A stretch of DNA of 64,000 nucleotides from Blastomonas sp. SL216 (GTDB lineage Bacteria > Pseudomonadota > Alphaproteobacteria > Sphingomonadales > Sphingomonadaceae), in NCBI GenBank assembly GCA_026625625.1, contig CP113055.1, positions 1,056,501 through 1,120,500 of the forward strand, in the 5' to 3' direction. Position 1 is the stretch's first letter; every line of letters starts with the position of its first letter. Under the pieces are notes generated by a model. It searched no databases. It saw only the letters and a program-made list of their open reading frames with translations, and was not told the origin of the DNA. The position numbers were made by a program, and so were the translations under genes. Below are positions 62,689 through 64,000 of this stretch, piece after piece.

Positions 62689-63512
62689 GGCCGTACCGCT
62701 TCGGCCACCGGCCTGCGGTTGGCGATCACCGGAACCCGCGCGCGGACATCGGCGATGCGCGCCAGATCGAGCTCGGCAAAGCCCAGGCCGGGCACCTCGC
62801 CCATGTCGAGCAGCACATCGCCCCACGGGTCGATCACCAGGCTGCGGCCATAAGTGCTGCGGCCATCGGCATGCGTCCCGGTCTGCGCGGCAGCAACGAC
62901 AAAGCATGCGCTCTCGATCGCCCGCGCCCGCAGCAGCACATGCCAGTGCGCCTGACCGGTGGGCACGGTGAACGCCGCCGGTACCGCAACAATGTCCGCC
63001 CCTGCCCGGCTCAGCGCCGAATAGACAGCGGGAAAGCGGATGTCGTAGCAGATCGACAGACCGAGCACCGCGCCGGGCAGTTGCACCGCCACAGCCCTGT
63101 CGCCGCCTTCATAGACTGAGGATTCGCGCCAGCTTTCTCCGCTCTGCAGATCGACATCGAACAGATGGATCTTGTCATAGCGTGCCGCGATGCTGCCATC
63201 GGGTGCGATCACGACGCCACGGTTGCGCCATTTAGCGTCGGGCAAATCGCCTTTCACGGCAAGCGAACCCAGATGTACCCATATTCCCGCCTCAACCGCC
63301 GCAGAACGGATCGCTGCCAGCACCAGGTCTTCGTCTTCGCTGCGGATCGTCTCCGCCGCCCTCACCCGATTGCGGTCGAGCATGTTCGACATTTCAGGCG
63401 TGAACAGCATGTCCGCCCCGCCCGCCTTCGCATCGCGCACGGCCTGGGCCAGCACGGCCGCATTCTCCGCAGGGTCGAACCCTGCGGTCATCTGCAGGAC
63501 AGCGATTTTCAT
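62685..63512 (-). CDS. Nit-type carbon-nitrogen hydrolase (omega-amidase/deaminated glutathione amidase-like)
   Basis: 275 residues. The catalytic triad is Glu in LFTPEMSNM, Lys in ARYDKIHLFDV and Cys in LSICYDIRFPAVYS, typical of the Nit1/Nit2 branch that hydrolyses small amides such as deaminated glutathione. The start ATG 63512 (MKIAVLQMTAG) is preferred; a GTG at 63533 overlapping the grxC stop is possible. Its neighbourhood (glutaredoxin upstream) agrees with glutathione housekeeping. Confidence 0.9.
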   Translation of the reverse strand: MKIAVLQMTAGFDPAENAAVLAQAVRDAKAGGADMLFTPEMSNMLDRNRVRAAETIRSEDEDLVLAAIRSAAVEAGIWVHLGSLAVKGDLPDAKWRNRGVVIAPDGSIAARYDKIHLFDVDLQSGESWRESSVYEGGDRAVAVQLPGAVLGLSICYDIRFPAVYSALSRAGADIVAVPAAFTVPTGQAHWHVLLRARAIESACFVVAAAQTGTHADGRSTYGRSLVIDPWGDVLLDMGEVPGLGFAELDLARIADVRARVPVIANRRPVAEAVRP

Positions 63513-63529
63513 CAACGTACCGCCTGTGC

Positions 63530-63787
63530 TCACAGTCCCAGCAGCGGATCGAGCTTGCCCGCCCGATCGAGCGCGGCAAGATCATCGGACCCGCCGATAT
63601 GCTGTCCATCGATGAATATCTGCGGCACGGTCGTGCGGCCACCGGCGCGGCGGATCATCTCGGCCTTGGGATCACCGCCCATCGATACCTCGACCTCGTC
63701 GAATTCCACGCCCTTGCCGCTCAACAGCGACTTGGCCCGGAAACAATAGGGGCAGGTAAATTTGGTGTAGATTTCGACCTTGGCCAT
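63530..63787 (-). CDS. grxC: Glutaredoxin 3
   Basis: 85 residues with the dithiol active site CPYC (VEIYTKFTCPYCFRAKSLL) and the glutathione-binding TVPQIFIDGQHIGGSDDL. It reduces protein disulfides and mixed disulfides with glutathione. The start is ATG 63787. It is followed directly by the Nit-type hydrolase. Confidence 0.95.
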   Translation of the reverse strand: MAKVEIYTKFTCPYCFRAKSLLSGKGVEFDEVEVSMGGDPKAEMIRRAGGRTTVPQIFIDGQHIGGSDDLAALDRAGKLDPLLGL

Positions 63788-63855
63788 GAATGCGTCCTCC
63801 GCCTTCGATATTTGGAGGTTTTGCGCGGAAATGCAACCGTCACGCCACAGGTCTG

Positions 63856-64000
63856 TCACATGGCGAGCCCCTCATCGCCGTCGCGCAGCACCCGTGCCCA
63901 GCAGAAGATCGTCACCTCCGCGGCGCCTGCCTGTTTCAACAGCCTGACACAGGCGCGCGCGGTGGCACCGGTGGTATAGACATCATCGATCAGCAGCACG
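63856..64000 (-). CDS. comF: ComF-family phosphoribosyltransferase-like protein (3' end)
   Basis: Only the last 47 codons lie in the window. They contain VLLIDDVYTTGATARACVRL, the phosphoribosyl pyrophosphate-binding loop of ComF-type proteins, then a strand and the end GDEGLAM. ComF proteins are linked to DNA uptake in some bacteria, but the function is often unclear. The gene continues beyond base 64000. Confidence 0.85.
   Translation of the reverse strand, partial: VLLIDDVYTTGATARACVRLLKQAGAAEVTIFCWARVLRDGDEGLAM

Noticed and set aside
1-64000. CRISPR arrays, insertion sequences or prophage
   Set aside because: No regularly spaced repeats, transposase-like frames or phage structural genes were found on either strand.

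Overview
The window is high-GC bacterial DNA from an alphaproteobacterium, most likely a sphingomonad (Sphingomonadaceae; genus not decided). The supporting signs are DUF2794 and DUF1178 proteins, an HdaA-ppk1-ppx cluster, ETF-ubiquinone oxidoreductase, an exact alphaproteobacterial GTTC-N7-GTTC SOS box and an Fnr/FixK-type TTGAT-N4-ATCAA box. No rRNA, insertion sequence, prophage, integrase or CRISPR array was seen. The one RNA gene found is tRNA-Arg(CCU).

Region by region. 1-9.7 kb: two tandem MAPEG membrane proteins and a nitrilase; then, on the minus strand, an RNA uracil methyltransferase, the NAD(P)HX repair enzyme Nnr, a small lipoprotein, ilvD, an N-formylglutamate amidohydrolase, ispE and ETF-QO. 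9.7-14 kb, plus strand: a diverged uracil-DNA-glycosylase-like protein, a soluble lytic transglycosylase, moaB and a radical SAM protein behind an SOS box. 14-17.4 kb: an exported unknown, PPK2 with a TPR protein, and a vapBC module whose toxin carries two compensating frameshifts. 17.4-26.7 kb: aspS, an FAD-linked oxidase with a small membrane partner, rnd-oxyR, pgsA, an LplT-like MFS transporter, cysE and DUF2794. 26.7-34.5 kb: ppx, ppk1, hdaA and an exported unknown on the minus strand, divergent from purM and a PurN fused to a YjbR/MmcQ domain. 34.4-45.7 kb: GFA, ndk, a lipoprotein, holC and pepA on the minus strand, then lptD-surA-pdxA-rsmA and a D-aminoacylase-type amidohydrolase on the plus strand.

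45.8-53.1 kb is the most distinctive region. It is a minus-strand signalling block, in transcription order: a soluble globin-coupled chemoreceptor, a CheB without receiver domain, CheD, CheY, CheW, a possible 28-residue peptide, a small helical protein, a single-domain receiver, a membrane histidine kinase with PAS-like region, and a FixJ-type regulator. No cheA or cheR lies in the window. Just upstream (53.2-55.9 kb) are a membrane protein, a two-gene methyltransferase operon behind a perfect Fnr/FixK box, and a CAP-domain protein.

56.5-64 kb: a compact archaic (Csu-like) chaperone-usher pilus operon of four genes, preceded by a small protein that combines a Sec signal peptide with an RNA-recognition motif, which is an unusual combination. 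Then come the tRNA, a DUF1178 protein, a Nit-type amidohydrolase, glutaredoxin 3 and the 3' end of a comF-like gene.

Most genes are tightly packed with ATGA or similar overlaps, so many are probably translationally coupled. Functions are assigned from recognisable motifs and family resemblance only; no database search was run.
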